A DNA stretch of 64,000 nt from Dyella mobilis (GTDB lineage Bacteria; Pseudomonadota; Gammaproteobacteria; Xanthomonadales; Rhodanobacteraceae). Position numbers and translations under genes: made by a program. Every line of letters begins with the position of its first letter. Within the stretch, counting starts at the first letter, position 1. The stretch lies in the NCBI RefSeq assembly GCF_016904945.1, contig NZ_JADIKF010000036.1:72505-136504 (forward strand), in the 5' to 3' direction. Below, in pieces: positions 53,927 to 63,060 of the stretch. The notes under the pieces are model-generated. The model searched no databases and had not been told where the DNA came from. It was given only the letters and a program-made list of their open reading frames with translations.

Positions 53927-54964
53927 TCAACGCGAACTCATGCACTTTCGAAGGTTCCAGCCTGCCGTGAGCGCCCAGAACACGAGCGTAGCCAGACCTG
54001 CCGCGAACCCGATCGATCGAAAGGCGGCCGAAGGCAAGTCGCTTCCCACTTGAAGGCATCCCAGGGCGAATACCGCAGTCGAAAAGGTGGGGGTCCAAAC
54101 GGCTGCGTCATGAAATCGGCAGTAGCGGAGTAAGAACAACGCACTGCCGAGTAGCACGGGCACACACAAGGCCACGGAGAAGAAGCTGGTCGCGACCATG
54201 GTCTCGGCAAGAAGCACCTGCTCGTGCACGTCATCGGCAGCAATGTGGGACACCCGCCCTAACGCGGCCGCGGCCAGGCCTGCGCAACCCATGGCAATCC
54301 ACCATGGCGCCAATGGCGCGCCCTTCAATCCAAAGCGCCACAGTCGTGCCGATGCCACAATGATGACCGCACAGTAGCCGAGCCAGCCAAGTGCGGCGCT
54401 CGCCAGGGCCAGCACGTCCAGCGTGGCAGTCACGTGTCCCGGCATGAGTTTGGCAACATCTTCTGTCGCGATCGCCGCGCCCAGCAGAGTGGCCGGCACC
54501 AGGAACCAGGTTCCATCCATCGCCTTGAGTTGCAAGCCGCGGGCCGCCAACGACCACACGAATCGGCCGACACTCGCGATAGTCAGCACCCAGGTCATGG
54601 CAAGGCAGGCAAGTAACGGCGGCAACAATGGCCAGGCACTCAAACCTGCCCATCCGCCGGTGATCACCGCCACGCCGAGCGGCACGGTGTGGATTCCCGC
54701 GTGCTCGGTTACCGGGCCGATCTCCAGCCAGGCTGCCCATCCAAGACGAATTTCGGCCCGATGCCGCAGTACGCCGATCACAGGTATCCACACGGCCTGC
54801 AGCACGGCCAACGCCAGCAGCGGCACTACCAAGTCAGGCAACCCGCACCGTCCAGCCATGCCGGAGGCGCCAGCTGTGGCCATCACGGCACCAAAAGGCA
54901 AGCCACGACGTAAGGCTGTGCTTCTGCAAGTGGCTGCTTCAACGCCGACTTTCGATCGCTTCAT
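53927..54964 (-). CDS. TDT/SLAC1 family transporter (TehA-like)
   Basis: An integral membrane protein of 345 residues with about ten helices. The pattern fits the tellurite-resistance/dicarboxylate transporter family: LPFGAVMATAGASGMAG in helix 1, MDGTWFLVPATLLGAAIA centrally and VWTPTFSTAVFALGCLQ near the end. Members are anion channels or exporters, including TehA, SLAC1 and Mae1. The ATG at 54964 is preferred over a TTG at 54985. The gene converges with the AraC gene. Confidence 0.75.
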   Translation of the reverse strand: MKRSKVGVEAATCRSTALRRGLPFGAVMATAGASGMAGRCGLPDLVVPLLALAVLQAVWIPVIGVLRHRAEIRLGWAAWLEIGPVTEHAGIHTVPLGVAVITGGWAGLSAWPLLPPLLACLAMTWVLTIASVGRFVWSLAARGLQLKAMDGTWFLVPATLLGAAIATEDVAKLMPGHVTATLDVLALASAALGWLGYCAVIIVASARLWRFGLKGAPLAPWWIAMGCAGLAAAALGRVSHIAADDVHEQVLLAETMVATSFFSVALCVPVLLGSALFLLRYCRFHDAAVWTPTFSTAVFALGCLQVGSDLPSAAFRSIGFAAGLATLVFWALTAGWNLRKCMSSR

Positions 54965-55440
54965 GCGTGCTGCAATCTGCCTCAATAGGGGTTCTCATGG
55001 AAGCACAAAACCACTTGGCACGTCGCTGATATGGCGGCTAGTGATGACTAAAACGCTCACCGGTCCGGTCCAACGGATCAATGCCGTGCAGATGACGCCA
55101 GCGAACGCGAGGCAACGCCCAAAAAAAAAGAAAGCGCGCGTTTTGATGGTGCTTGTGACCGGATGGCATCCAAAGACACGGGGGGTCGGAAGCACCTAAA
55201 TTCAAGATGAGGTGTAACGGGGTAACCCTTCCTCGGGGAGTCGACGTCGTAGCCCTGCGGAGGTAGAGGACTGATCCCCTTCGGAGCAAGGCACGCCACC
55301 TCGAAAGGGTGAAGCGCCCAGTCGGGCAGGTCATTAGCGTGGCGGCATCCGCGTTTCCGCCATCGTGCTCATCAGCCATTGATGCAGCCCATACAAAACA
55401 CCCGACAAAAATGAGCCGAAAAATGAAGCAAAAGGGAATA
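54965..55440. repeat. intergenic region with dispersed repeat, copy 2
   Basis: 476 bases with no gene. Bases 55206-55326 are a reverse-orientation relative of 40170-40262, sharing CTGCGGAGGTAG, GGGTAACCC and GAAGCGCCCAGTCGGGC-type elements. An A-run at 55120-55130 precedes the repeat. The TonB receptor promoter probably lies after it. Confidence 0.5.
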
Positions 55441-58041
55441 ATGTCCGTTAAAAAAGTCATCTTGGCTCAGTTGACGTCTTCCGTCGTATTAGCTGCACCG
55501 GCGTTTGCGCAGAACTTACCTGGCGTTTCCGCAAGCGCGTTGGCTTCAGGCAACCCAACAGCTTCGCCTTTGGTTCCGCCATCCAGTGCTACGACCACGG
55601 GGTCATCTGGCAACAAGGTTACCCAACTGCAAGGGATCGAGGTGACGGGTTCGCTCATCCGAAGTTCCGATAAGACCGGGTTCAACCAAGTCCAGACGAT
55701 GACGCAGAACGACATTCAGTACAGTGGCGCCACCACAGTTTCAAATTTTCTTCGAGATACCAGTGCCAATTCCGCCAGCAGCTGGGGCGAGGACACGGTG
55801 CTGATGAACCAGGCACCAGGTGGCGCAGGCATCGCGCTCCGCGGCATGAGCATGAAATACAGTCTCGTGCTCATAGACGGTCAGCGTGCAGCCCCGTACG
55901 CGTTTGGAGATGGAGGCACCGACACATTCTTCGATATCAATACGGTGCCGATAAACGTGATCGACCGCATTGAGATCGTCAAGACCGGTGCCGTTTCGCA
56001 ATACGGTTCGGATGCCATTGCCGGCGTAGTCAATATCATCACCAAGAAGGATTTTCAGGGCCTTCAGCTCGACGGCAGCCTTGGGGGAGCACAGCATGGA
56101 GGCCAGGGCACGACAAACCTCAGTTTGCTCGGTGGCGTCGGCGACCTAAATGCAGATCGTTTCAATGTAACGGCGGCGCTTAGCTTCTATCGAGCCAGTG
56201 GCGTCACGCTTGCCCAGCGGAATATTACGAGCAACCAGGACTACTCAGAGCTATCTGGTGGATTCTTCGCTCAGCCCAGCTCTTTCTTTATGACGGATAC
56301 GGGCCCACAGGCCCTGAATCCGTGCGGTCCGACGGGCATGGTCACGTCCGCGGCAAACAACCTGCAGACGCAGACACCTGGCGCCGTCTGTTCCCAGAAT
56401 GGTGCTAAAGCCCAATCGCTTGCCCCGCAGGTGGAGCACACAAGCGCAAAAGTGCATGCCGATTTCAAACTAAGCGATTATGTTGTGGCGTTCGCAGACC
56501 TTTGGGGAAGTTACAACACCACGTCACTGGCTTCTGGGCTCGCCGGCTTTGGTGAGAACGCGCTCGTTCCGTCGTTTTATGATGCGGGCCATGGATTTAC
56601 TGCGTTTTCTCCCATGGTCGGCGGAAACGCGCTGACCTATTATTTCCCAAGCGCGCAAGATTGGGATACAACCTCTGTCTTTTATCGTTTTTCAGTCGGC
56701 GTGAAAGGCTCGTTCGGCACAAAAAATTTAGGCGACTGGGATTGGTCAGCCTCTTATGGACACTCGCAAAGCGAGGTGTCGAACAGCTTTACAAGCCAGG
56801 TCAATGCATCGACAGTATTGAATTACACGAATGGCGTAACGCCGGCTACGTTCAGCGCCGCAAATCTCAATGACTTGCCGGGTGTGCTTGGCACTTCCCG
56901 CGATCAGGGAATTTCCAAACTTGATACGCTTGATGCGACGGCGTCGACGTCCAATCTATTTAGCATGCCCGATGGCGACGTGGGTATGGGGCTTGGCGCT
57001 CAACTCCAGCATCAGAGCGAATATATAGCCCCAGGTTCTACCGAATTTGTTAACCCATTCACCCAGGCAGTGAATGGCCAGCGCAACGTGGCGGCCGCGT
57101 ATTACCAAGTTGATATTCCGCTCCTCAGCGAATTGACATTCAGTCAATCGGGGCGTTACGACTACTACGGGGACTTTGGCGGGGTCTATTCACCTCGCTT
57201 TGCGCTGCGCTATCAGCCGATAAATGCCCTGACCCTATACGCTTCGTATGACCGAGGCTTTCGTGCGCCAACGCTGATCGAGCTCTATCAGACAGCGAGC
57301 GTGACCTCTCAGCCTGTAGGTGCACGAAACGTCGATGAATATTTCGTCGGCAACCCCGAATTGAAACCCGAGCACACAAAAAACTACAACGTCGGCTTTC
57401 AGCTGTCGCCAACCTCCAGTACGGATATCGGCCTTGACTGGTACAAGATTGACGTCACCAAGGTCATCGGTCAGCCCAGTATCGTGGCAGATGTCGATGC
57501 CCATCCAGAACAGACGATTTATTACCTGGGTTACGAGAACCTTGCGTATTTGCGCACCGACGGTCTCGAAGCGACGTTCAAACAGGGGTTGTCCACGAAG
57601 AGGGGAACCTTCACGCTGTCGACCGACTTGGCCTATGTGCGGCACTTTAATATGCCCATCAATGGCATCGCGGCCGATCTTGCGGGGAATAACGATGCAA
57701 ACGACACCGTGTTTGGAGGCGCCTTTCCGCGCTGGAAAGGCAATACTTCATTGACCTGGGCAGATCGTGATTGGACCACGACACTGACGTGGCAATTCAC
57801 CGGTCCTTATGCGCAGGTCATTGTCGCCGGTCCAAATGTCGCGTCCTACAGCCAGCTCAATCTTCTTGTCAGCTATAGCGGCTTCAAGCATTGGAAACTT
57901 TACGCTGGCATCAACAACCTCCTGGATCATGCGCCGCCGTATGACGCATCGTGGACTTATGTGAACCGTGGATACTTCGACCCTTCGTTGTACTCGTATA
58001 TAGGTCGTTATTTCCAGGTCGGTGCGACTTACAAGTTCTAA
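55441..58041 (+). CDS. TonB-dependent outer membrane receptor
   Basis: A receptor of 866 residues. The signal peptide is MSVKKVILAQLTSSVVLAAP, cut near AFAQ. The TonB box region is LQGIEVTGSLI. The plug domain shows RGMSMKYSLVLIDGQR and the DRIEIVKTGAVSQYGSDAIA pattern, and the barrel ends with YFQVGATYKF, a terminal phenylalanine. YASYDRGFRAPTLIELYQ is a characteristic barrel motif. The ORF opens at 55309 but the ATG at 55441 begins the signal peptide. No neighbouring TonB/ExbB genes. Substrate unknown. Confidence 0.93.
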   Translation: MSVKKVILAQLTSSVVLAAPAFAQNLPGVSASALASGNPTASPLVPPSSATTTGSSGNKVTQLQGIEVTGSLIRSSDKTGFNQVQTMTQNDIQYSGATTVSNFLRDTSANSASSWGEDTVLMNQAPGGAGIALRGMSMKYSLVLIDGQRAAPYAFGDGGTDTFFDINTVPINVIDRIEIVKTGAVSQYGSDAIAGVVNIITKKDFQGLQLDGSLGGAQHGGQGTTNLSLLGGVGDLNADRFNVTAALSFYRASGVTLAQRNITSNQDYSELSGGFFAQPSSFFMTDTGPQALNPCGPTGMVTSAANNLQTQTPGAVCSQNGAKAQSLAPQVEHTSAKVHADFKLSDYVVAFADLWGSYNTTSLASGLAGFGENALVPSFYDAGHGFTAFSPMVGGNALTYYFPSAQDWDTTSVFYRFSVGVKGSFGTKNLGDWDWSASYGHSQSEVSNSFTSQVNASTVLNYTNGVTPATFSAANLNDLPGVLGTSRDQGISKLDTLDATASTSNLFSMPDGDVGMGLGAQLQHQSEYIAPGSTEFVNPFTQAVNGQRNVAAAYYQVDIPLLSELTFSQSGRYDYYGDFGGVYSPRFALRYQPINALTLYASYDRGFRAPTLIELYQTASVTSQPVGARNVDEYFVGNPELKPEHTKNYNVGFQLSPTSSTDIGLDWYKIDVTKVIGQPSIVADVDAHPEQTIYYLGYENLAYLRTDGLEATFKQGLSTKRGTFTLSTDLAYVRHFNMPINGIAADLAGNNDANDTVFGGAFPRWKGNTSLTWADRDWTTTLTWQFTGPYAQVIVAGPNVASYSQLNLLVSYSGFKHWKLYAGINNLLDHAPPYDASWTYVNRGYFDPSLYSYIGRYFQVGATYKF

Positions 58042-58136
58042 TTAGGGGCTGAGCGTTCGGCGGTATCGATGCGCGCTGCCGTTTTAGGCGGGCGACCAAG
58101 AGCGCACTTTCAATTGTCCAGCTTTGAAAAGAAAAA

Positions 58137-58160
58137 CCCCCGAGACAATATATCGGGGGG
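58137..58160 (-). terminator. terminator of the cobalt-enzyme operon
   Basis: CCCCCGA at 58137-58143 pairs with TCGGGGG at 58153-58159. On the minus strand the stem is followed by a T-run, so it ends the operon whose last gene stops at 58239; it may also stop the TonB receptor gene. Confidence 0.75.
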
Positions 58161-58238
58161 CTGGAGTAGCGGGCCGAACAAATGCGGCCTAAGGGTGCCA
58201 TGGAAAAGGATGCGTACGTGCGGAAAACCCTGTTCGCA

Positions 58239-59312
58239 TTACTGCTTGATTACAGCAGTGCGCCGCGTCCTGGGTAGGGAGATCAGATATGAAGCCATCC
58301 AGACGGCTAGCAGGATCGCAATGATGGAAAAGCCCAGTTCGTTGAAATGATCTTCGATGCTTTGAACGGCTTTCCACACGCCGCCACCCAAAGAGAACTT
58401 GTCGGCCAGTAAAGCCATGGCCTCCACGCCAGCAATAAACACGGCGATACAGACCGAAATCAAGGTGATGGCCATGTTGTAGTAGATTTTTCGAATGGGA
58501 TTGATAAAAGCCCATTCATACGCCTTGAGCATCATTACCCCGTCGGTGGTATCCACCAGCGTCATGCCCGCGGCAAAAAGCAGCGGCAAAACAGCAATGG
58601 TTCCCACGGATATGCCGCTGGCAACCTGCTTTGCGGATACGGTGAACATGGCAATTTCGGTGGCCGTGTCAAAACTCAAGCCGAATGCCAGGCCAAGGAA
58701 AACCATTTGCCAGCTTTTGCTGACGAGCCGGAACAATGGCATCAGGATCTTGGACAGAAAGCCGCGCTGATTGAGCAGGTCTTCAACCTTTTCAGGCTGG
58801 TAGCGTCCGGTTTGCTTGAGAGTGCGGTAGTTCCGGTACAACGAGAAAAAGATCGTCACGTTCATGATGGCGATCGCCATCAGAAACACGACGGATATCG
58901 ACGTGCTCACCAGCGACCCGATGGAGCGCAGCGCATCGAATCGCGACAGATAATGTTCGGCGCTGGCCACCAGTATGGCCACGACGATGATGATCGACGA
59001 GTGCCCGATGGCGAACCAGAATCCCACGGAGGTGGGGCGCTTATTGTCCTGCATCAGCTTTCTGGTGACATTGTCGATGGCGGTAATGTGATCGGCATCG
59101 ACCGCATGGCGCAGCCCAAGGCCGTAGATCAGCAGGCATACGCCAAGCAGGTCCGGCCTGTGCCCAAAGGCCACTATGGCCCAAGTCCAGGAAACCAGGT
59201 TGAACAGCAGCAGAAAGGTATACATGACGATCAGCCTCGTCCTGATGCCCGTCCGATTCATGCTGGCGGTGATGAGTGAAGTATTGCGAGGCTGATTGGC
59301 GATGTTTTTCAT
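58239..59312 (-). CDS. NiCoT family nickel/cobalt permease
   Basis: A membrane transporter of 357 residues with eight predicted helices. The diagnostic metal motif is present in helix 2 (LRHAVDADHITAIDN), as are the second signature LGLAFGLSFDTATE and GFWFAIGHSSIII. An ATG at 59312 is preferred to a TTG at 59336. Family members import Ni2+ or Co2+. It is last in the minus-strand group that begins with hydratase-type subunits needing cobalt, so cobalt import is the likely job, as for NhlF beside Rhodococcus nitrile hydratase. Confidence 0.93.
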   Translation of the reverse strand: MKNIANQPRNTSLITASMNRTGIRTRLIVMYTFLLLFNLVSWTWAIVAFGHRPDLLGVCLLIYGLGLRHAVDADHITAIDNVTRKLMQDNKRPTSVGFWFAIGHSSIIIVVAILVASAEHYLSRFDALRSIGSLVSTSISVVFLMAIAIMNVTIFFSLYRNYRTLKQTGRYQPEKVEDLLNQRGFLSKILMPLFRLVSKSWQMVFLGLAFGLSFDTATEIAMFTVSAKQVASGISVGTIAVLPLLFAAGMTLVDTTDGVMMLKAYEWAFINPIRKIYYNMAITLISVCIAVFIAGVEAMALLADKFSLGGGVWKAVQSIEDHFNELGFSIIAILLAVWMASYLISLPRTRRTAVIKQ

Positions 59313-59384
59313 GCGAACGGTCCATCTGCCGGTCAAGGGTCAGGTGTGGAGGCAGCCGAAACGTGGAGAGCGCTTAGCCACCAA

Positions 59385-60149
59385 TTACGCTTCAGCAACC
59401 TGGCTGTCTGGTTCGGCTGGCTTGGCGCGTGGATAGGCAATACTGATGACAGCCAAGGCGCCGGCTGCCCCTGCGATCTGGGCCAGGATTAGCAAAAGCG
59501 CGCGCGATACCGGAAGCGCCACGACTCCGGCGGCCCACGTGGCCGATAGCGCAATGGCCGGATTCATGTAACACGCAGGAAATGCGAGAAGCGCCGCCGT
59601 CAGCCAGGCCGCCACGGCAAAAGGTCCGGTCATCACGCGTTGCCCGCGCATGCAACCAAAAATGACGATCATCAAGCCGGCTGTCGTAACGGCCTCGGCG
59701 GCCATCAGATGCAGCACATCCGTCGGCGGATACGTGGCAGGCCGTTCACCAGCAAGCAGCACATTGGCTAACAGTGCGCCGACGACGCCACCGGCGCACT
59801 GACCTATCACATAGGCCATCGTGCATCGAATGTCTCGATCGCCGCTGATCCATTGAAGAACGGTGATCAAGGGGTTGAAATGGCCGCCTGATGCGTCGCC
59901 GAACGCCACTACCAACCCGCACAAGGCACCTCCCGTAACCAACGCAAGTACCGCGAGCGTGGCGACGTGGCTGGAAGTTACCCGCTGGATCGCTATGCCG
60001 GCACTGACTACGCAGAACACCAGCAACAGCGTGCCAGCGACCTCGGCAAATGCACGCCTGTATAACGAGACCGAAGGGTCCTTTTCGAAGAAGCAGGTTT
60101 TTATTTTGAGTGCGGACACGTCAGTCCCGCGGTCTCGCGGCCACTTCAT
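59385..60149 (-). CDS. aquaporin-like (MIP family) channel
   Basis: A 254-residue membrane protein with six helices. The two half-helix signatures are HFNPLITVLQ, where the usual NPA is NPL, and MNPAIALSATW. An ATG at 60149 overlaps the preceding gene by 29 bases; a GTG at 60119, just after that gene's stop, is an equally good start. The pore residues suggest a water or small-neutral-solute channel. In this operon it could pass a substrate or product such as an amide, nitrile or ammonia, but that is inference. Confidence 0.85.
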   Translation of the reverse strand: MKWPRDRGTDVSALKIKTCFFEKDPSVSLYRRAFAEVAGTLLLVFCVVSAGIAIQRVTSSHVATLAVLALVTGGALCGLVVAFGDASGGHFNPLITVLQWISGDRDIRCTMAYVIGQCAGGVVGALLANVLLAGERPATYPPTDVLHLMAAEAVTTAGLMIVIFGCMRGQRVMTGPFAVAAWLTAALLAFPACYMNPAIALSATWAAGVVALPVSRALLLILAQIAGAAGALAVISIAYPRAKPAEPDSQVAEA

Positions 60150-60447
60150 CCATCTTCAAGGCCAGTTCGGTCGGCGAGAGAATCCGCTTCTCGAAGAGAA
60201 TATTCGCAAAGGCAACGATCCAGCGCTCGTAGTAACTGAGCTTGCCGACCAGCTCGGCACCCAGGGCTTCGACGCCGCGGCGCTTTTCTTCCGTATTGAT
60301 GATTTTGTGGAAATCGAGCACATCCGCCAGGGCGTGACACCTCTTTTCCCAAGGTAGAAGCACGTGGTCCGTTTGCTGAACGGTGTCAGCCTGCAAGCCG
60401 CCGATATCGTTCGGAAGCCTTTTGACGAATTGATAAGTATCGGGCAT
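60121..60447 (-). CDS. nitrile hydratase beta N-terminal-like subunit (thiocyanate hydrolase beta-like)
   Basis: A 108-residue protein resembling the N-terminal half of nitrile hydratase beta subunits, which occurs free-standing in three-subunit enzymes. Key features are PNDIGGLQADTV, VLLPWEKRCHALADVL and LSYYERWIVAFANILFE. It starts 2 bases after the alpha-type gene stop. It could also be a small NHase activator, since activators and beta N-termini are related, but as the third of three subunit-like genes a structural role is favoured. Confidence 0.75.
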   Translation of the reverse strand: MPDTYQFVKRLPNDIGGLQADTVQQTDHVLLPWEKRCHALADVLDFHKIINTEEKRRGVEALGAELVGKLSYYERWIVAFANILFEKRILSPTELALKMDEVAARPRD

Positions 60448-60449
60448 GG

Positions 60450-61085
60450 CTAGGCACTCTCGGTAGGGGTGTTCGCGGTGACAACGCCGATCATTGCGTC
60501 ACGTGTCACCAGGGCAGCGAGCTGCTCTTCCGTATAGCCTTCGGTTCCCTCCGGTCTCATGGGAAGCACGAGAAACCGAACCAGGGCGGTGGAGTCGCTC
60601 ACGCGAATTTCGACATCATCGGGAATGTGCGTGCCGAATTCCTCCAGCACCTTGCGCGGCTCGGATACGGCGCGGGCGCGATAAGGCTTTACCTTGTACC
60701 AATCGGGAGGAAGGCCAAGAACGGGGCGTGGATAACAGGAGCAGAGCGTGCACACCACGAGGTTGTGCACCGTAGCGGTGTTTTCCAGGACGATGAGTTG
60801 CGTGTCGTCATAAAAGCTGATTCCCAGCTCTTCGCACGCCCGCCGCCCGTTTTCGAGCAACCGAACCTTGAAGCCGGGGTCATTCCACGCCCTCGCCACG
60901 ACCTTTGCGCCCAGGGCGGGACTGCGGGAGTCGAGAACCTCAATCTGCCGGCGGATCTCGCCGGGACCGATGAGCTTCTTCTCGACCAGCAGCTCGCGCA
61001 CTGCCGTTTCCATGATTTCATAGTCGCCGCCATGTTGTGGGGCGGCTGGTTCGGAGTGGGGTGAGGAATGATCGTGAGCGCTCAT
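60450..61085 (-). CDS. nitrile hydratase alpha / thiocyanate hydrolase gamma-like catalytic subunit
   Basis: The catalytic subunit, 211 residues. The cobalt-type metal claw is VCTLCSCYP with Cys112, Cys115 and Cys117, and is followed by RPVLGLPPDWYK and YRARAVSEPR. Position 120 is Arg where the cobalt enzymes I know have Trp (CYPWP). The CTLCSC form (Thr rather than Ser in the second position) predicts low-spin cobalt. It begins in a 4-base overlap (ATGA) with the upstream gene. It would hydrate a nitrile to an amide, or hydrolyse thiocyanate to COS and ammonia. Confidence 0.9.
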   Translation of the reverse strand: MSAHDHSSPHSEPAAPQHGGDYEIMETAVRELLVEKKLIGPGEIRRQIEVLDSRSPALGAKVVARAWNDPGFKVRLLENGRRACEELGISFYDDTQLIVLENTATVHNLVVCTLCSCYPRPVLGLPPDWYKVKPYRARAVSEPRKVLEEFGTHIPDDVEIRVSDSTALVRFLVLPMRPEGTEGYTEEQLAALVTRDAMIGVVTANTPTESA

Positions 61086-61435
61086 GTTGAAACCCTTTCA
61101 AGCCACGTTTCGTAAATTTCGATGCGCAGGCCATCCGTTGCGGGACCCTTGTATTCGGGCCATATCTCCGACATGGGTACAGCTACGCGGTAGTAGTGCC
61201 GCTTGGATCCCACATTGCGCCCGAAGGCCTCTTCTTCGTTATCCACTGCGGCCGGTTCGATAACCTTCTCGACGGTACAAAGCTTGCCGCGCATATAGGT
61301 GGGAACGCGGTAGTGCCCTATGGGAGATCGCGCCAGGATGCGGGCTTTGTCGCCGGGGCCAAATACAGGGCGCTCGCCTTCGGCAAATACGATGCCGGTA
61401 AGCGGGTTGCCCGCGGGGGTCGTGTTATCTCGCAT
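61082..61435 (-). CDS. nitrile hydratase beta C-terminal-like subunit (thiocyanate hydrolase alpha-like)
   Basis: A 117-residue SH3-like beta-barrel protein equivalent to the C-terminal half of nitrile hydratase beta: FGPGDKARILARSPIGHYRV, PTYMRGKLCTVEKVIEP and a closing RIEIYETWLE. It is the first gene of the operon and overlaps the catalytic subunit gene. Three separate genes for C-half, alpha and N-half is the arrangement of thiocyanate hydrolase and of toyocamycin nitrile hydratase. Confidence 0.82.
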   Translation of the reverse strand: MRDNTTPAGNPLTGIVFAEGERPVFGPGDKARILARSPIGHYRVPTYMRGKLCTVEKVIEPAAVDNEEEAFGRNVGSKRHYYRVAVPMSEIWPEYKGPATDGLRIEIYETWLERVST

Positions 61436-61724
61436 GAGGCTTCCTCACCGATGGCGAAATTGGAAAGCAGTTGGGACGGCGAGATCGCTGAACGCGCCCT
61501 CTGCCAGGGCAGTAAGTTAGGTCGGCTAGCGGCTCGATTCTTGTGCAAAACGACGTTCTTTGACGCGCAATAGGGCAGGGCACCTGCAACGCTTCGACGC
61601 AAATGAGTAAGCGTCATCGCCTCAACGAAGATCCTCGTTTGGAGGCAATTGCCACGTTTTTCTACAAGAAGAGGTGGTCATCTTTGCCCACGCTATGGCG
61701 ACACAGCATGCTGGGACGAAGATC

Positions 61725-62264
61725 ATGAATGAAGAAATCCTGCTCGCGGAACACACCGGCCACGCCGACGTTTCGAGCGGTGAACCCGAATTTTGGACGA
61801 ATCCATCGATATCGGGCTACGGAAAAATCCACTTACTGCCACGTTCCGCCTACCAGCCGCCACCTGATCGGGTTTATCACGTCGTTTTCGCCATCTCAGC
61901 CAAGTCGAGCGAGCCAGGTATCGTGAATCCGTCACTTGAGCAAGTGGCCAGGGCGGTCAATCTGTACGTGGCGTCAGGGGTGACCGTGGAGCAATTGCGC
62001 TTCGTAGCCATTGCCTACGGAACGGCAACGCCGATCACCCTGAACGATCTTCAGCACGAAGCCATTTTTGGCATGAAGAACCCCAATCTCCCGCTGATTG
62101 AAGAGCTGGGTGATGCCGGTGTCGACGTCGCCGTTTGCGGCCAATCGGTTGCCATTCACAACTATGGCTTTGACTGGATCGACGGCAGCGTAACGATCGC
62201 ACTATCTGCCGTCACGACAATTTCAAGCCTGCAGCAGAAAGGCTATGCGCTGGTCCAGTCGTAA
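61725..62264 (+). CDS. DsrE-like protein (no signal peptide)
   Basis: A 179-residue DsrE/DsrF-type protein. The fold is suggested by YHVVFAISAKS, LRFVAIAYGTAT and the cysteine strand VDVAVCGQSVAIHNYG. It is clearly related to the gene at 63061, sharing WTNPSISGYGKIHLLP-type segments, but it has no signal peptide. An ATG at 61725 is chosen; ATGs at 61695 and 61674 are alternatives. It is divergent from the hydratase-type operon. DsrE proteins bind sulfane sulfur through the cysteine. Confidence 0.78.
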   Translation: MNEEILLAEHTGHADVSSGEPEFWTNPSISGYGKIHLLPRSAYQPPPDRVYHVVFAISAKSSEPGIVNPSLEQVARAVNLYVASGVTVEQLRFVAIAYGTATPITLNDLQHEAIFGMKNPNLPLIEELGDAGVDVAVCGQSVAIHNYGFDWIDGSVTIALSAVTTISSLQQKGYALVQS

Positions 62265-62303
62265 CCATCGCAGGGCCGGTGCCGCAAAGACGAATGGCCG
62301 ACT

Positions 62304-62325
62304 CCGGCCTTCAAAAGGCCGGGTT
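62304..62325 (+). terminator. terminator after the DsrE-like gene
   Basis: CCGGCCTT at 62304-62311 pairs with AAGGCCGG at 62315-62322 (3-base loop), followed by GTTTGCC. It overlaps the end of the convergent DUF302 gene. Confidence 0.7.
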
Positions 62326-62736
62326 TGCCTGCAGAGGACGGCCGGCCGCCTCGGCCACCACCTTCTCGATCGCGGCAGTCATCGCCTTGACGATAGCTTC
62401 CGTCGAGGGTTCGAGGTGATGCCTGGAAGCGATCCACGAGACGGTGTTGTATGAGACCTTGGTTTTACCTTGCTCGTCTTCCCACACGAGCACCTTGATC
62501 GGCAGATCGATGCCGACCCTTTGATCGATCTGCATGAGCGGAGTGCCTGCACGAGGATTTCCGAATATGAAAACCTCGGTAGGACGAAGCGGCAGACTCG
62601 CGGCGTGGGCGGCGGCGGCATGGTCGACCCTGGCCAGAATCGTCATGCCGGTCTTCTCGATGGCTTGAACCAGGCGTGCGACCGTTTCCGGTGTCGTGCC
62701 ATTGCTGTCGATCGTAATCAAACCATTGTCATTCAC
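62311..62736 (-). CDS. DUF302 domain protein
   Basis: A 141-residue protein matching the DUF302 pattern: VARLVQAIEKTGMTILARVD, PTEVFIFGNPRAGTPLMQID and LPIKVLVWEDEQGKTKVSYN. The start is a GTG at 62736 that opens the conserved region. No signal peptide is seen. DUF302 proteins are single-domain and of unknown function, often near redox or stress genes. Confidence 0.87.
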   Translation of the reverse strand: MNDNGLITIDSNGTTPETVARLVQAIEKTGMTILARVDHAAAAHAASLPLRPTEVFIFGNPRAGTPLMQIDQRVGIDLPIKVLVWEDEQGKTKVSYNTVSWIASRHHLEPSTEAIVKAMTAAIEKVVAEAAGRPLQANPAF

Positions 62737-63060
62737 GTGTTTGCTTCCGTCTCTTTCTGGCTCGGTTTGAAATGGGGTGTCGGCCCAATCTGGGCACGCG
62801 CGCACTAAGGCTATGTCTGATACAGGTGGAAATCTTGCAGGAAAAGGCTGCCTTTGACGCCAGCCAGGATCGTCGGATGCGTGCCAGCAATGGATGCCCG
62901 AAACATGGCAATGCCAGCTTTTCATAGTCCGCGCCGCCCGCGTATCCGATTGCGCCAATTACGTGGCTTTTTAACAAGAAGCGCTTGCGCGCGCTTCATA
63001 CATTTTCAGCAGCGGTTGACGGTCCTGACGGTTTTCCAATTCCAGCAAAGGTGAAATTTC
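62737..63060. other. intergenic, no gene recognised
   Basis: 324 bases between divergent DUF302 and DsrE genes. A minus-strand ORF extends the DUF302 frame through here but lacks any conserved residue. No repeat or clear operator was seen. Confidence 0.4.
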
